Assembly (NCBI RefSeq): GCF_001425445.1
Contig: NZ_LMQU01000009.1
Coordinates: forward strand, 513,817 to 577,816
Reading direction: 5' to 3'
Source: Devosia sp. Leaf420
GTDB taxonomy: Bacteria; Pseudomonadota; Alphaproteobacteria; Rhizobiales; Devosiaceae
DNA: 64,000 bases
The notes below the pieces were generated by a model. The model ran no database searches. It was not told the DNA's origin and saw only the letters and a program-made list of their open reading frames with translations. A program made the position numbers and the translations under genes. Positions 19,973-28,374 of the stretch are shown here, piece by piece; within the stretch, counting starts at the first letter, position 1, and every line of letters starts with the position of its first letter.

Positions 19973-20422
19973 ATGGTCCTTTCGAAGTTCTCCGGTATTG
20001 CCATAGCCGCCTTGCTCGCTGCAGGCACGGTCGCGGTTGTGGCCCAGGACGCTTTTACGCCTCCGGCGACGCCTGAAGAGGCTGTCACCGTTCGCGAGGC
20101 GATGATGAAGGAAAATGGCGGCATCCTGCGCCAGGCCGGCAACCTCACCGGAGCCGACGCCGTCGCTGCCATGACGACCCTGCGCGACAACTATAGCCAC
20201 ATTCCGGCGCTCTTCCCCGAAGGCTCCAATGTCGGTGAATCCGAAGCCCTTCCTGCCATCTGGGAAAATTGGGAAGCTTTCACCGCTATCGCCGATGCCG
20301 GCGTGACCGCTGCCGAACAGGGTATCGCAGCCGCCGAAGCTGGCGACGCCGCAGCCTACACCGAAGCCGTCAAGGCCATCGGCGCCACCTGTGGCCAGTG
20401 CCACCAGCAATTCCGGAGCTAA
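19973..20422 (+). CDS. cytochrome c' (class II c-type cytochrome)
   Basis: A 149-residue periplasmic haem protein. The signal peptide (LSKFSGIAIAALLAAGTVAVVA) precedes QDAFTPPATPEEAV. A four-helix bundle follows, with the single haem site CGQCH close to the C-terminus (Cys140, Cys143, His144), the class II arrangement. Cytochromes c' bind NO and CO and protect against nitrosative stress. The gene stands alone before a strong terminator. The ATG at 19973 is preferred over the TTG one codon earlier. Confidence 0.92.
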   Translation: MVLSKFSGIAIAALLAAGTVAVVAQDAFTPPATPEEAVTVREAMMKENGGILRQAGNLTGADAVAAMTTLRDNYSHIPALFPEGSNVGESEALPAIWENWEAFTAIADAGVTAAEQGIAAAEAGDAAAYTEAVKAIGATCGQCHQQFRS

Positions 20423-20488
20423 CCCGTACGGGTTAGTTAACTCCGCAGAGATCGTCCCTTGGGATGATGTTCGCCTCCAAAGCGAAAT

Positions 20489-20519
20489 GGGCGGCCTTCG
20501 GGTCGCCCTCTTTTCTTTT
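20489..20519 (+). terminator. rho-independent terminator after cytochrome c' gene
   Basis: GGGCGGCC-TTCG-GGTCGCCC (one G-T pair) is followed by TCTTTTCTTTT. The 180 bases from here to cysS show nothing further that I can support. Confidence 0.9.
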
Positions 20520-20702
20520 GGCTCTTGATTTATTTGGCTCGCCCGGCCAATCTCCGCTCATGAAGACCAAGTGCACCATTATCGCCTGCATTATTACCTG
20601 CTAACCCAAGCGTTGGCGGAGCAGTCTTCTTCATCCAAAATTCTCTGAAGATAGAGGCCTCCCGCCAGAGCCCCAATGTGTCGGGCCCACAAGGACCTCT
20701 CG

Positions 20703-22121
20703 ATGACCACGGCAAAGCCGCAGATCAGCCTCTACAACACGCTCACCCGCACCAAGGCGCCCTTCGCGCCCATGGATGCGAACAATGTGCGCATGTATGT
20801 CTGCGGCCCGACGGTCTATGACTTCGCCCATATCGGCAATGCCCGCCCGGTCATCGTCTTCGACGTGCTCTTCCGTCTGCTGCGCCACGTCTACGGCGAG
20901 AGCCACGTCACCTACGTGCGCAACATCACCGACGTCGATGATAAGATCAACGCCCGCGCGCTGCGCGATTTTCCTGATCTGCCGCTCAACGAAGCCATCC
21001 GTAAGGTCACCGAAAAGACCGAGAACCAGTTTCTCGCCGACGTGAAGGCGCTCGGCACGCTTGCACCCACCCACCAGCCGCGCGCCACCGAAAACATCAC
21101 CGAGATGCAGACCCTCATCTCGTCGCTGATCGAGCGCAACCACGCCTATAACACCAATGGCGAAGTGCTTTTCCGCACCCGCTCAATGGCAGACTACGGA
21201 CAACTCTCCGGTCGTAATCTCGAAGACAATCTCGCCGGCGCCCGCATCGCGGTCGAAGCCCACAAGGAAGACCCGGCAGATTTCGTCCTCTGGAAACTGT
21301 CCTCGGAAACCGAACCCGGCTGGGACAGCCCCTGGGGCCGCGGCCGCCCCGGTTGGCACATCGAATGCTCCGCCATGTCCGAGCGTTACCTCGGCAAAAC
21401 CTTTGATATCCATGGCGGCGGGCTCGACCTGATCTTCCCGCACCACGAAAACGAAATCGCCCAGTCCCGCTGCGCCCATGGCACCCACGCTATGGCCAAT
21501 GTCTGGATTCACAACGGTTTCCTCCAGGTCGAAGGACAGAAAATGTCCAAGAGCCTGGGCAATTTCGTCACCATCAACGAGCTCCTCGAAACAGGCGCCA
21601 TGGGCGGCCGCGCCTGGGTCGGCGAAGTCCTGCGCCTCGCCATGCTCATGACGCACTACCGCGAGCCCATCGATTTCACCGTAAAACGCCTCGAAGAAGC
21701 CGAAACCAAGCTCCGCGACTGGCAACGCGCCGCCCGCGGCGCAACGGTGTCCGAGGGCGACGACCCCGACGCCTCCGTCGTCAGCGAACTCGCCGACGAC
21801 CTCAACTTCCACCGCGCCAGCGTCGCCCTCGATTTCATCGTCAAAAAAGCCAACCGCGAAGAAGGCAATGCCAAACACTGCCTCGCCGCCACCCTAAAAT
21901 TCCTCGGCTTCAGCCTCGATAGCCTCCTCGATTCCAACGACGGCTGGGAAGCCCCCGCCCACATCGCCAACGCCATCGCCACCCGCCTCGAAGCCCTCAA
22001 CGCCAAGGATTTCGCTAAAGCCGACGCCATCCGCAACGATCTGGCAGAGCAGGGCGTGGCGTTGCTCGACTACAAGGATGAGAATGGCCAGCGGGCGACC
22101 AAGTGGGAAGTGAAGAGGTGA
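20703..22121 (+). CDS. cysS: cysteine--tRNA ligase
   Basis: A class I synthetase charging tRNA-Cys. From the ATG at 20703 ([18 protein letters not shown]) it shows the zinc-binding Cys in [10 protein letters not shown], the HIGH motif as FAHIGNARP, further zinc ligands in HIECSAMS and the HHENE region, and KMSKSLGNF. The ORF could start nine codons earlier, but the family N-terminus supports 20703. No T-box or other leader is visible. The gene ends just before a large palindromic repeat. Confidence 0.96.
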   Translation: MTTAKPQISLYNTLTRTKAPFAPMDANNVRMYVCGPTVYDFAHIGNARPVIVFDVLFRLLRHVYGESHVTYVRNITDVDDKINARALRDFPDLPLNEAIRKVTEKTENQFLADVKALGTLAPTHQPRATENITEMQTLISSLIERNHAYNTNGEVLFRTRSMADYGQLSGRNLEDNLAGARIAVEAHKEDPADFVLWKLSSETEPGWDSPWGRGRPGWHIECSAMSERYLGKTFDIHGGGLDLIFPHHENEIAQSRCAHGTHAMANVWIHNGFLQVEGQKMSKSLGNFVTINELLETGAMGGRAWVGEVLRLAMLMTHYREPIDFTVKRLEEAETKLRDWQRAARGATVSEGDDPDASVVSELADDLNFHRASVALDFIVKKANREEGNAKHCLAATLKFLGFSLDSLLDSNDGWEAPAHIANAIATRLEALNAKDFAKADAIRNDLAEQGVALLDYKDENGQRATKWEVKR

Positions 22122-22136
22122 TGGTGGCTCCCGAGC

Positions 22137-22291
22137 ATACCCCTCACCCGTCTCGGCCTCCGGCCGATCCACCCTCTCCCGCAAGGGGAGAGGGGAGTTC
22201 CGTGCATGCCCAAGCTGTGGTGTCAGCCCTAACCACCAGCCCTCCTTCTCCCCTTGCGGGAGAAGGTGCCCGAAGGGCGGATGAGGGGTAT
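22137..22291. repeat. palindromic intergenic repeat, CTCTCCC family, paired arms
   Basis: The outer arms ATACCCCTCA (22137-22146) and TGAGGGGTAT (22282-22291) are perfect complements. Inside each lies a smaller hairpin, CTCTCCC-GCAAGG-GGAGAG type on the left and CTTCTCC...GGAGAAG on the right. Related copies occur at 41520, 40293, 37994, 27719 and 60193. It fills the gap between cysS and the DUF559 gene. Confidence 0.8.
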
Positions 22292-22324
22292 TCTTCGCCC
22301 AAGCATCGAAGAATTTCAGGGTTG

Positions 22325-22732
22325 ATGCGCGGCCGTGCCCGTTCAATGCGCCACGAGCCCACTGAAGCCGAGCAACGGTTGTGGACCCTGCTTCGGAGCC
22401 GGCGCTTCTTGGGCTTCAAATTCCGTCGCCAATTCCCCGTTGGCAATTATATAGCCGACTTCATCTGTCTCGAAGCCCGCCTCATCATCGAAGCCGACGG
22501 CTCCCAGCACGCCGAATCCCCGCGCGATTTAACCCGCGACACCTACCTGCGCGCGCAAAACTTCCACCTCCTCCGCCTCTGGAACAATGACATCCTAGCC
22601 TCCCCAGACGCCGTCGCTGAAACCATCTGGGCCACTCTGCACAGAGGTCAGCAAACCCATGCTGACACCCCCTGTCACCACCCACGCCTATCCTCATGGC
22701 CTCCTCACCAAAGGAGTCTCCCCCATGCTTGA
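22325..22732 (+). CDS. DUF559 (Vsr-like endonuclease fold) protein
   Basis: The 135-residue protein matches DUF559: SMRHEPTEAEQRLWTLLRSR, FKFRRQFPVGNYIADFICLE and LIIEADGSQH. The D...E-x-D-G-x-x-H arrangement is that of very-short-patch-repair and related PD-(D/E)XK nucleases. Its cellular role is not established. The reading frame is open upstream through the palindromic repeat to 22103, so the start is uncertain; 22325 gives the family N-terminus and 22346 is possible. The C-terminal end is longer than usual and overlaps the VOC start by 8 bases. Confidence 0.75.
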   Translation: MRGRARSMRHEPTEAEQRLWTLLRSRRFLGFKFRRQFPVGNYIADFICLEARLIIEADGSQHAESPRDLTRDTYLRAQNFHLLRLWNNDILASPDAVAETIWATLHRGQQTHADTPCHHPRLSSWPPHQRSLPHA

Positions 22733-23108
22733 TCACGTCGGAATTCTCGTCGCAGACTGGACCAAATCCCGCGCCTTTTACGACGCTGCCTTTGCCGCCC
22801 TCGGCTACACCATGCTCGCCGAAGTCCCCGAGCAATTCACGGGCGGCGTTAAGGTCGGTGGCTATGGCAAGGAAAAACCCGATTTCTGGCTAACCGAGAG
22901 CATGGAAACCGGCCCCGGCCGCCACTATGCCTTCGCCGCCGCCGACCATGCCGCAGTCGACGCCTTCTATGCCGCCGCCATGGCCAATGGCGGTCGCGAC
23001 AATGGCGGCCCCGGTCCGCGCCCGCATTATCACGAGAATTATTACGGTGCCTTCGTCATCGATCCCGATGGCAACAATGTCGAAGCGGTGTGTCATGCCC
23101 CCAAGTGA
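22725..23108 (+). CDS. VOC family protein
   Basis: A 127-residue VOC-fold protein (MLDHVGILVADWTKSRAFYD; ending FVIDPDGNNVEAVCH), with a His-rich loop (RPHYHENYYGAFV) typical of the glyoxalase/bleomycin-resistance subgroup. Possible metal ligands are His4, the loop His and the Glu of NVEAVCH. AAAGGAG lies upstream of the ATG. It overlaps the DUF559 gene at its start and the first GFA gene at its end (14 bases), so VOC-GFA-GFA form one coupled unit. Substrate is unknown; with GFA partners an aldehyde or thiol adduct is plausible. Confidence 0.85.
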   Translation: MLDHVGILVADWTKSRAFYDAAFAALGYTMLAEVPEQFTGGVKVGGYGKEKPDFWLTESMETGPGRHYAFAAADHAAVDAFYAAAMANGGRDNGGPGPRPHYHENYYGAFVIDPDGNNVEAVCHAPK

Positions 23109-23568
23109 AGAACACGCCGGCGGATGCCAGTGTGGCGCGGTTCGTTTCCGCGTCACCCGGCTTGGCCGGCCCTCCATCTGCCATTGCCGCATGTGCCAAA
23201 AGGCATTCGGCGGCTTCTTTGGCCCGCTGGTCACGGCGCACAATGCCGCCTGGACCCGCGGCGAACCCAAATGGTTCCAGAGCTCCAATGCCGCCCGCCG
23301 CGCTTTTTGCGGCGAGTGCGGCACCCCGCTTGCTTATGAAACCCGCTTCGGCCTGGAACTGGCCATCGGCGCCTTCGACGACCCGACCGTCGCCGCGCCC
23401 GAAATCCAGGTCAATCCGCACGACAAGCTGCCATTTTTCGACGACCTGACCAAAATCCCCGTCCGCCATGAAGTCAGCGATGAATGGCGCGATTTCCTGA
23501 CCGGAATCCATTCCAATCAGCACCCTGATCACGACACCGCCGATTGGCCGCCCAAGGACGAAATCTGA
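23095..23568 (+). CDS. GFA family zinc protein (first of a tandem pair)
   Basis: The 157-residue protein has the GFA (S-(hydroxymethyl)glutathione synthase-like) zinc fold: GGCQCGAVRF, CHCRMCQKAFG and FCGECGTPL provide the cysteine ligands for two zincs. Most GFA members have no proven activity. The ATG at 23095 lies inside the VOC gene; the family N-terminus begins a few residues later. The stop overlaps the second GFA gene as TGATG. The tail HPDHDTADWPPK recurs in the second copy. Confidence 0.85.
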   Translation: MPPSEEHAGGCQCGAVRFRVTRLGRPSICHCRMCQKAFGGFFGPLVTAHNAAWTRGEPKWFQSSNAARRAFCGECGTPLAYETRFGLELAIGAFDDPTVAAPEIQVNPHDKLPFFDDLTKIPVRHEVSDEWRDFLTGIHSNQHPDHDTADWPPKDEI

Positions 23569-24068
23569 TGGACCGCTACACAATGGACGTCAGCGGCGGC
23601 TGCCAATGCGGCGCTGTGCGCTATCACGCAACGGAAATGTTCGACAACGCGCACATCTGCCATTGCCGCATGTGCCAAAAGGCCGTCGGCAATATCTTTG
23701 CCGCCCTCGTCGCGGCTCCACGCGAAGTCATCACCTGGACCCGCGGCACGCCCGCGCGCTTTCGCTCCTCCGATCACGTCGATCGCGGCTTCTGCAGCCA
23801 ATGCGGCACGCCCCTGTTTTACGAGGACATCACCGGCAACCGGGTGAATTTCACCATCGGCTCGCTTGATCACCTCGAGCTATTCCCGCCCCACATCAAT
23901 GATGGCAATGAAGCGCGCGTGCCCTGGTTCGATACCTTGCCCACGCTCGCACATGGCGGCGAAACAGGCACACGGGACGATGACAACGCCTCGTGGGCCG
24001 CCGCAATCGCCTCCTCCAATCACCAGCACCCCGACCACGACACGGCCACCTGGCCACCAAAAACCTAA
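23568..24068 (+). CDS. GFA family zinc protein (second of a tandem pair)
   Basis: A 166-residue paralogue of the preceding gene, with GGCQCGAVRY, CHCRMCQKAVG and FCSQCGTPLFY zinc motifs and the same C-terminal HPDHDTATWPPK. The start ATG overlaps the previous stop (TGATG, 23566-23570), so translation is coupled. The two copies have clearly diverged between the zinc motifs, which argues for an old duplication with distinct substrates. CimA follows after 18 bases and may share the transcript. Confidence 0.87.
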   Translation: MDRYTMDVSGGCQCGAVRYHATEMFDNAHICHCRMCQKAVGNIFAALVAAPREVITWTRGTPARFRSSDHVDRGFCSQCGTPLFYEDITGNRVNFTIGSLDHLELFPPHINDGNEARVPWFDTLPTLAHGGETGTRDDDNASWAAAIASSNHQHPDHDTATWPPKT

Positions 24069-24086
24069 AAAGACTAGAGACCAAAA

Positions 24087-25730
24087 ATGTCCCGAGATCG
24101 CCTCTACCTCTTCGACACGACCCTGCGCGATGGCGCGCAGACGGCCGGCGTAGAATTCTCGCTCGAGGACAAGATCGCTATTATTGGTCTCTTGGAAGAG
24201 CTCGGCGTCGACTATATCGAAGGCGGCTATCCCGGTGCCAATCCGGTCGACACGGCCTTTTTCGACGAAAGGCGCACGAAAAAGGCCACCTTCACCGCTT
24301 TCGGCATGACCAAGCGGGCAGGGCGGTCGGCTCAGAACGACCCAGGCGTCCAGTCCCTCGTCAATTCCGCCGCCGCCGCAACCTGTTTCGTCGCCAAAGC
24401 CTGGGATTATCAGGTCGAACTCGCCCTCGGCTCCAACACCGACGAGCACCTCGAAGGGCTCGCGGACACCGTGCGCACCGCTGCTGCAGCCGGCAAGGAA
24501 GTCCTCATCGATCTCGAACACTTCTTCGATGGCTTCAAAGCCAATCCCGAATACGCGCTCTCCTGCGTTACGACCGCGCTTGATGCCGGCGCCCGCTGGG
24601 TCGTCCTTTGTGACACCAACGGCGGCACCATGCCGGCCGAAATCCGCACCATCGTCGGCACGGTTCTTAAATTCGCGCCGGGCGACAAGCTCGGCATCCA
24701 CCCGCACGACGATACCGGCCAGGCTGTCGCCAATGCGCTGGCCGCCGTCGAAGCCGGTGTGCGCCAAGTTCAGGGCACGCTCAACGGCCTCGGCGAACGC
24801 TGCGGCAATGCCAATCTGATTACCCTGATCCCGACGCTGGTCCTAAAACCCTATTACGCCGAGCGCTTCGAAACCGGCATCACGCCAGCCCATCTCGAAC
24901 GCCTCACCCACATTTCCCGCGCCTTCGACGATCGCCTCAACCGTGCCCCCGCGCGCCAGGCGCCCTATGTCGGCGCCGCTGCTTTCGCCACCAAGGCCGG
25001 CATCCACGCCTCGGCCCTCCTCAAAGATTTTTCTACCTATGAGCACGTCCCGCCCGAAAGCGTCGGCAACGAACGCGCCATCATGGTCTCACAGCAGGCC
25101 GGAAAATCCAACCTGCTCACCGCCCTCGCGCGCCACGATATAATTCTCGAAAAGGACGATCCCCGCCTCGAAAAGCTCTTGGCGACGGTGAAAAGTCGCG
25201 AAGCCCGCGGCTATTCCTATGACGGCGCCGATGCGTCCTTCGCCGTCCTCGCCCGCTCCGTCCTCGGCACGCTGCCAAGCTTTTTCGACGTCGAACATTA
25301 TCGCGCCATGGTCGAGCGCCGCCACAACGCACAAGGTGAAGAGATCACCGTCACCGAAGCGGTGGTGAAAGTCCGGGTGCAGGGCGAATTGCTGATGTCC
25401 GTCGCCGAAGGCAATGGCCCGGTCAACGCGCTCGATCAGGCCCTGCGCAAAGATCTCGGCATCTATTCCGCCCGGATCGAAGATCTTGAACTGGTCGATT
25501 TCAAAGTGCGTATCCTCGACGGTGGCACGGGCGCGGTCACCCGTGTACTGGTCGAGAGCAAGGACAGTACCGGCGAGCGCTGGACGACGATCGGTGTTTC
25601 TTCCAACATCATTGATGCGTCCTTTGAAGCTCTGTATGAATCAATCACATACAAGCTGTTGAAGACTGAGGCGGTGCAGTCGACCACAGTGATGGCGACT
25701 TCTCGGCCGGTGCAAAAAGCCACCGGCTGA
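24087..25730 (+). CDS. cimA: citramalate synthase (CimA, LeuA-like)
   Basis: The 547-residue enzyme belongs to the homocitrate/isopropylmalate synthase family: LFDTTLRDGAQTAG at the N-terminus, IEGGYPGANP, the HPHDDTGQAVAN metal site, and LNGLGERCGNANL. A C-terminal LeuA-type allosteric domain covers about residues 400-530. Length and the LRDGAQT wording fit (R)-citramalate synthase, which makes citramalate from pyruvate and acetyl-CoA for threonine-independent isoleucine synthesis. It follows the GFA pair closely. Confidence 0.9.
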   Translation: MSRDRLYLFDTTLRDGAQTAGVEFSLEDKIAIIGLLEELGVDYIEGGYPGANPVDTAFFDERRTKKATFTAFGMTKRAGRSAQNDPGVQSLVNSAAAATCFVAKAWDYQVELALGSNTDEHLEGLADTVRTAAAAGKEVLIDLEHFFDGFKANPEYALSCVTTALDAGARWVVLCDTNGGTMPAEIRTIVGTVLKFAPGDKLGIHPHDDTGQAVANALAAVEAGVRQVQGTLNGLGERCGNANLITLIPTLVLKPYYAERFETGITPAHLERLTHISRAFDDRLNRAPARQAPYVGAAAFATKAGIHASALLKDFSTYEHVPPESVGNERAIMVSQQAGKSNLLTALARHDIILEKDDPRLEKLLATVKSREARGYSYDGADASFAVLARSVLGTLPSFFDVEHYRAMVERRHNAQGEEITVTEAVVKVRVQGELLMSVAEGNGPVNALDQALRKDLGIYSARIEDLELVDFKVRILDGGTGAVTRVLVESKDSTGERWTTIGVSSNIIDASFEALYESITYKLLKTEAVQSTTVMATSRPVQKATG

Positions 25731-25750
25731 CAACCGTCCGGGAGGACAAA

Positions 25751-27670
25751 CTGGCCGAAACTGCTCCAAAACGCCCACTTGCTCTCACCATTGGGGCAGT
25801 CGCCGTCACGTTACTTGTCATCCTCGGCATTTTCGCCGCGCCCACCATTTCAACCTGCTTCAATAGTCCCGATGGCATGGGTCAGTGCATCAGGGGCAAG
25901 TTCACCGAAGCCGGCCTCTTCCCGCCCGCGCCCGTCACCGAAGTCGCCGAAACCACAACGCCGGCGGCTCCAACGGAAACGCCTGCCACGCCCGCAGAAC
26001 CCGAAGGCGAGTTGACCGCGCCAGCGCTCGACGTCACCCCGCCAGCCGAAGCGACGCCCGAAGTGCCGCAGGGCATCGTCGCCGCAACCTTTGGCCTCCT
26101 CCGCGCCGAGCCCGATGGCTCCGTCGTCATCGCCGGCAGCGGTCAGCCCGGCAGCGAAGTCGACGTCTATTCCGACGACAAGCTCCTCGGCACGGCAAAG
26201 GTCGAATCCTCAGGCGATTGGGTCCTCGTGCCCGATAGCCCACTGCCCACGGGCGGCGTTGAAATCACCCTTGCCGAGCACGGCAAGACCGAGCGCGCCG
26301 ATCAGTCTTTCGTCGTCGTCGTCGATGACGACAAAACTACCCAGCCGCTCGTCGTTGCCAGCACACCGGGCCAGGCCAGCGAAATCCTCCAGGGCCTCGA
26401 TCGCCCGGCACCGACCGCCGTCGCCGCCGCGCCCGAGGTAACAACGCCTCCTGCGGCACCGGAAACCGAACCTTCGCCAATGGCCGTCGCCGAAGCGCCT
26501 GCTGTGACGCCCCCAGCGCCCGCTGCCACTCCACCAGCACCCACTGCGACTCCGGCCCCCGTCGCAACACCGGCACCCACTGCCCCACCAGCAGTACCGG
26601 ACGAAGCCGCCACCCCATCGGCAGAGCCAGCCTCACCGGCTGCCCCTGAAGCCGCACCTGCTGCACCCGCTCAGCCAGCAACGACCACCCCTGCGCCAAA
26701 TACTCCTGCACCAACCGCCCCGGCCGCCGCTCCAAGCACCACGCCTCCTGCCGCGCAGACAGCAGAAACTCAACCCGCGCCGGCAACGCCAGCTGCTCCG
26801 GCAACCACACCCGCGCCCGCTGCTCCCGCAGCAACTCCACCCGCAGCGCCGGCAGCCCCTCAGGTCGCCGACGTCCCACCCACCATCGACGCCATTGAAG
26901 TCGAAGGCGCCCGCACCTTCTTCGCCGGCAGCGGTCCAGAAGGGCGCACCGTCCGCCTCTATGTGGATGATACCTTCGTCGCCGATTCCAAGGTCGAAGG
27001 CGGTCGCTGGCTGGTCGAAGCCGGCCCCGTCCTCTCTGCCCCCAGCCAGCGCGTGCGCGCCGACCTCCTCGGCGCCAACTCCTCGGATGTCGTCGCCCGC
27101 GCCGAAGTCGATTTTGTCGTCGATGAACCTGAAGGGCAGAGCACCGAGACCTCCGTCGCCAGCGCCGACACCTCGACCACCGCTCCGGCCGCCACATCGC
27201 AGCCGGCTCCAACGTCCGCAGTGGAGCCATCCACCACTCCGGCCACCGAGCCCGCAGCCCCGGAAACGCCTACGCCAGCAGCAGAGCCAACTGCTCCCGC
27301 TGCCGCCGCCAGCACAGAGACCCCCGCGACATCCGCCGCCGATGCTGACACACTCGCCACGACGACTGAACCCGAGGCGCCTGCGCCTGCAACGTCCGTC
27401 GCAACTGCAGAAACCCCGACGCCTGCTCCCACGCAACCCGCCGCCGAGCCTGCCGTCCCCACCATGGTCGCCGTCTCCGTCGGCGGCCCTGATGCCCAGC
27501 GCTTCGCGTCCGGCAAAGCCATCATCCGCCGCGGTGACAATCTCTGGACCATCGCCCGCCGCGTCTATGGCGAGGGCATCAAATACACCACCATCTACGA
27601 CGCCAATACCGGCCAGATCCGCGACCCCGACCGTATCTACCCCGGCCAGGTTTTCAGCCTCCCCCAATAA
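25751..27670 (+). CDS. Ala/Pro-rich LysM-domain membrane protein, probable CTG start
   Basis: The protein has an N-terminal membrane helix (LALTIGAVAVTLLVILGIFAA), an Ig-like repeat near residues 95-180 (VVIAGSGQPGSEVDVYSDD), a long Ala/Pro/Thr-rich linker, a second Ig-like repeat (RTFFAGSGPEGRTVRLYVDD), another linker, and a C-terminal LysM domain (RRGDNLWTIARRVYG...IYPGQVFSLP) that binds peptidoglycan. The only start in front of the membrane helix with a ribosome-binding site is CTG at 25751, five bases after GGAGG (25741-25745). The first in-frame ATG (25877) would delete the helix. Confidence 0.8.
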   Translation: MAETAPKRPLALTIGAVAVTLLVILGIFAAPTISTCFNSPDGMGQCIRGKFTEAGLFPPAPVTEVAETTTPAAPTETPATPAEPEGELTAPALDVTPPAEATPEVPQGIVAATFGLLRAEPDGSVVIAGSGQPGSEVDVYSDDKLLGTAKVESSGDWVLVPDSPLPTGGVEITLAEHGKTERADQSFVVVVDDDKTTQPLVVASTPGQASEILQGLDRPAPTAVAAAPEVTTPPAAPETEPSPMAVAEAPAVTPPAPAATPPAPTATPAPVATPAPTAPPAVPDEAATPSAEPASPAAPEAAPAAPAQPATTTPAPNTPAPTAPAAAPSTTPPAAQTAETQPAPATPAAPATTPAPAAPAATPPAAPAAPQVADVPPTIDAIEVEGARTFFAGSGPEGRTVRLYVDDTFVADSKVEGGRWLVEAGPVLSAPSQRVRADLLGANSSDVVARAEVDFVVDEPEGQSTETSVASADTSTTAPAATSQPAPTSAVEPSTTPATEPAAPETPTPAAEPTAPAAAASTETPATSAADADTLATTTEPEAPAPATSVATAETPTPAPTQPAAEPAVPTMVAVSVGGPDAQRFASGKAIIRRGDNLWTIARRVYGEGIKYTTIYDANTGQIRDPDRIYPGQVFSLPQ

Positions 27671-27696
27671 AAAATGGCGCCCCCGGGCGCCATTTT
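27671..27696 (+). terminator. rho-independent terminator after the LysM gene
   Basis: AAAATGGCGCCC (27671-27682) and GGGCGCCATTTT (27685-27696) are perfect complements. The right arm ends in TTTT followed by CGTTT. It begins directly after the stop codon and is symmetric enough to work in both directions. Confidence 0.85.
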
Positions 27697-27718
27697 CGTT
27701 TGACGCGGACATTCACAT

Positions 27719-27835
27719 CACCCCCTCCCAGCCTCCCCCATCAAGGGGGAGGTGAGGCATCGCGTGTGGGGCTGGGTATTGTCACACCCACCAGCCTGAC
27801 ACCTCCCCCTAGATGGGGGAGGCCGGGAGGGGGTG
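27719..27835. repeat. palindromic intergenic repeat, paired arms
   Basis: CACCCCCTCCC (27719-27729) pairs with GGGAGGGGGTG (27825-27835). Inside are two further CCTCCCCC...GGGGGAGG hairpins. It belongs to the same loose family as 60193-60391. Confidence 0.75.
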
Positions 27836-27921
27836 GCCTTTGCTACCCCAAACCACCTTTATCTCCGCCCCAGCGCACCCCAGGGATTGACCTTCCCCCC
27901 AATCCTCACCATGTTCATCGC

Positions 27922-27938
27922 AATTCACCGATTGAATT
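27922..27938. promoter_or_regulatory. perfect palindromic operator candidate for the ArsR gene
   Basis: AATTCA-N5-TGAATT is a perfect 6-bp inverted repeat, ending 11 bases before the ArsR start. ArsR/SmtB operators are typically AT-rich 12-2-12 or ATTCA..TGAAT-like palindromes over the promoter. The assignment as an autoregulatory site is inferred. Confidence 0.6.
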
Positions 27939-27949
27939 CGGCCAGCCCC

Positions 27950-28264
27950 ATGCAAGACGACGACATTGCCAACATCATGAGAGCTTTGGGCCATCCGGTC
28001 CGGCTCAGCATCCTGCGGTTCCTCGCGAGCCAGCAGCAGCGCGAATGTTGCTGCGGCGATGTCACCGAATCCCTGCCGCTCGCCCAGTCCACTGTCTCCC
28101 AGCACATAAAGGTGCTGCTCGATGCCGGGCTAATCGAACGCAAGCCCACCGGCACGCGCAACCGCTACATGATCCGGCAGGATCGCCTGGCCGAACTCGG
28201 AACCGCCTTTGGCGGTTTGATCGATGGTCTCAATCTCCGAGCCCCACTACAGCAGGTCTCCTGA
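27950..28264 (+). CDS. ArsR family metalloregulator with a CCC motif
   Basis: A 104-residue winged-helix regulator (IMRALGHPVRLSILRFLAS; LAQSTVSQHIKVLLDAGLI). Cys33-Cys34-Cys35 (RECCCGDV) stand where ArsR carries its ELCVCDL arsenite site at the start of the DNA-binding helix, so thiolate sensing of As(III), Cd or a similar metal is plausible. ATG 27950 is chosen because the palindrome at 27922-27938 would otherwise be coding; the frame is open back to 27833. The gene precedes an Atm1-type exporter by 110 bases in the same direction, a likely target. Confidence 0.85.
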   Translation: MQDDDIANIMRALGHPVRLSILRFLASQQQRECCCGDVTESLPLAQSTVSQHIKVLLDAGLIERKPTGTRNRYMIRQDRLAELGTAFGGLIDGLNLRAPLQQVS

Positions 28265-28374
28265 AACTGGTTCTCGGTTTCGGGAATTACGATCTGCACA
28301 AAACCAATGATTAAGGCGCATAAAGCGAGCCTGAAAAACTCGCCCTGCGCTTTGAGGAAAGCGAAACTGGCCTA

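Noticed and set aside
26400..27460. Ala/Pro-rich DNA repeats within the LysM gene as a tandem repeat locus
   Set aside because: The repetition is at the level of amino-acid composition (Pro, Ala, Thr), without a regular DNA repeat unit.
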